From contig JBAZCI010000002.1 of NCBI GenBank assembly GCA_041671025.1, positions 4,366 to 68,365 on the forward strand: 64,000 nucleotides of DNA, given 5' to 3'. Below the pieces are notes generated by a model. The model saw only the letters and a program-made list of their open reading frames with translations, was not told the DNA's origin and ran no database searches. Both the position numbers and the translations under genes were made by a program. Shown here piece after piece: positions 63,330 through 64,000 of the stretch (positions within the stretch are counted from its first letter, which is position 1; each line of letters starts with the position of its first letter). This DNA is from JBAZCI01 sp041671025 (lineage in GTDB: Bacteria > Patescibacteriota > Patescibacteriia > UBA10025).

Positions 63330-64000
63330 ATGAAAAAAGTACTCGTTACGGGAACATTTGACCTCATCCATCCGGGTCATATATGGTTTTTAAAACACGC
63401 CAAAAAATACGGCGATCACCTCACGGTTATCATTGCCCGTGACCGTACAGTTGAGCAGGTAAAAAAACATCCCCCTTTTTACGGTGAACGGGTGCGACTC
63501 CGCAATATACAAAAAATTTCATTTGTCGATCATGCCGCCCTTGGAAATGTAAAAGACAAGATGGGCAGTGTAAAAAAAATGCGACCGGGCACGATTGTAC
63601 TCGGATATGACCAGCGCGCATTTACCCACAATCTCGCGACTGAACTGGCAAAACGCGGTGTACGCCCGAAGATACTACGGGCAAAATCTTATTTTCCAAA
63701 AAAATACAAAAGTACAATCCTCAGAGACGCAGCATTGGTAGATCTCGCATCTTTTGACCATTCGCTGGTCATTGATATTCCCTACGCAACCCGTTATAAC
63801 TTCGTGGGGAAAAGATTATACTCAGCACCAAGAGCGCTTCTGCATCACCGGGTCGCAAAACGGCTGAAAAAGGCTCATCAACTGCTTAAACGTCAGGGCT
63901 ATCGGATTAAAATTTGGGACACATACCGTCCACTCTCAATTCAAAAAACTCTGTGGCAGAAAAAGTCTGACCCACGGTATGTCATGGACCCCCGGATCGG
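63330..64000 (+). CDS. Cytidylyltransferase-like domain fused to D-Ala-D-Ala dipeptidase (VanX-like), 3' truncated
   Basis: 223 codons in one open frame, continuing past the window. Residues 1-130: nucleotidyltransferase of the TagD/FAD-synthetase type with GTFDLIHPGH (HxGH motif) and KKYKSTILRD as the second nucleotide-binding motif. From about residue 135: M15D/VanX-type dipeptidase with YATRYNFVGKRLYS, VAKRLKKAHQLLKRQGYRI and WDTYRPLSIQ. The zinc-ligand motifs SxHxxGxAxD and ExWH would lie beyond the edge. A TATACT at 63309-63314 precedes the ATG by 15 bp. Confidence 0.82.
   Translation, partial: MKKVLVTGTFDLIHPGHIWFLKHAKKYGDHLTVIIARDRTVEQVKKHPPFYGERVRLRNIQKISFVDHAALGNVKDKMGSVKKMRPGTIVLGYDQRAFTHNLATELAKRGVRPKILRAKSYFPKKYKSTILRDAALVDLASFDHSLVIDIPYATRYNFVGKRLYSAPRALLHHRVAKRLKKAHQLLKRQGYRIKIWDTYRPLSIQKTLWQKKSDPRYVMDPRI

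Noticed and set aside
1..64000. Alternative genetic code with UGA as sense
   Set aside because: TGA ends several well-bounded genes such as uvrC (ATGA overlap at 4576-4579), and core proteins show no internal TGA. The only in-frame interruption in an otherwise intact frame is a TAA (23182).

Overview
The window reads as a chromosomal segment of a small-genome Patescibacteria (Candidate Phyla Radiation, Parcubacteria-like) bacterium. This is an inference from gene content: RNase J, a MurE-like ligase, a FemABX-type protein, several lipoproteins, a TSP3-repeat surface protein, a bactofilin-like membrane protein, and short, tightly packed gene clusters. There is no sign of outer-membrane (LPS or Bam) genes. 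TGA is used as an ordinary stop (uvrC ends in an ATGA overlap), so this is not a UGA-recoding lineage. No prophage, insertion sequence or CRISPR array was recognised.

Layout. 1-168: start of uvrA (minus). 308-2741: two unrecognised envelope proteins. 2819-8895: uvrC, a coupled small basic ORF, secG, a membrane-anchored family-5 solute-binding protein, tRNA-Leu(CAG) and RNase J. 8993-14584: 2H phosphoesterase, trpS, a hypothetical protein, efp, the rpsF-ssb-rpsR operon and a Trm11-like methyltransferase. 14595-20891: a possible tiny-ORF unit, a VOC protein, ychF, a TSP3 surface protein and a glyA-folD-NUDIX operon plus a second NUDIX gene. 20892-25492 is an accessory stretch with dispersed hairpins, small secreted or membrane proteins, a nonsense-interrupted DUF4412-like gene and a nucleotidyltransferase. 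25672-27946 holds Elp3 and, divergently, a Trm9-like methyltransferase whose start codons overlap. 27966-35057: membrane proteins, then phosphohexomutase, HAD phosphatase, murI and aminotransferase. 35127-39146: recA, a RodZ-like gene and a frameshifted ftsK. 39314-41345: three small unknown genes with strong promoters. 41596-48862: rpoB-rpoC. 49220-53397: MurE-like ligase, small membrane proteins, and metK under a SAM-I riboswitch. 53684-55510 is a noticeably AT-rich three-gene island beside tRNA-Arg(CCG). 55809-58688: sugar nucleotidyltransferase, FemABX and ruvA. 58851-62461: an unusual NtrC-like AAA+ protein, a lipoprotein and uvrB. The end carries a probable small RNA, an FHA-like protein and a cytidylyltransferase-VanX fusion that runs off the window.

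How the parts work together. UvrA, UvrB, UvrC, RecA and RuvA make a DNA-repair theme. GlyA and FolD supply and interconvert one-carbon folates, and MetK makes SAM for the methyltransferases. MurI, the MurE-like ligase, FemABX and VanX act on peptidoglycan. Elp3 plus the Trm9-like enzyme could build mcm5U-type wobble uridines, a pathway best known from eukaryotes.

Two styles of gene start can be read directly. Many housekeeping genes (uvrC, trpS, glyA, ruvA, and nearly so ychF, efp and the Trm11-like gene) have a TATACT/TACAAT-type -10 box placed so that transcription would begin on or next to the start codon, implying leaderless mRNAs. Small secreted or membrane genes instead have a TTGACA -35, a 16-17 bp spacer, a -10, a leader and a strong Shine-Dalgarno sequence.
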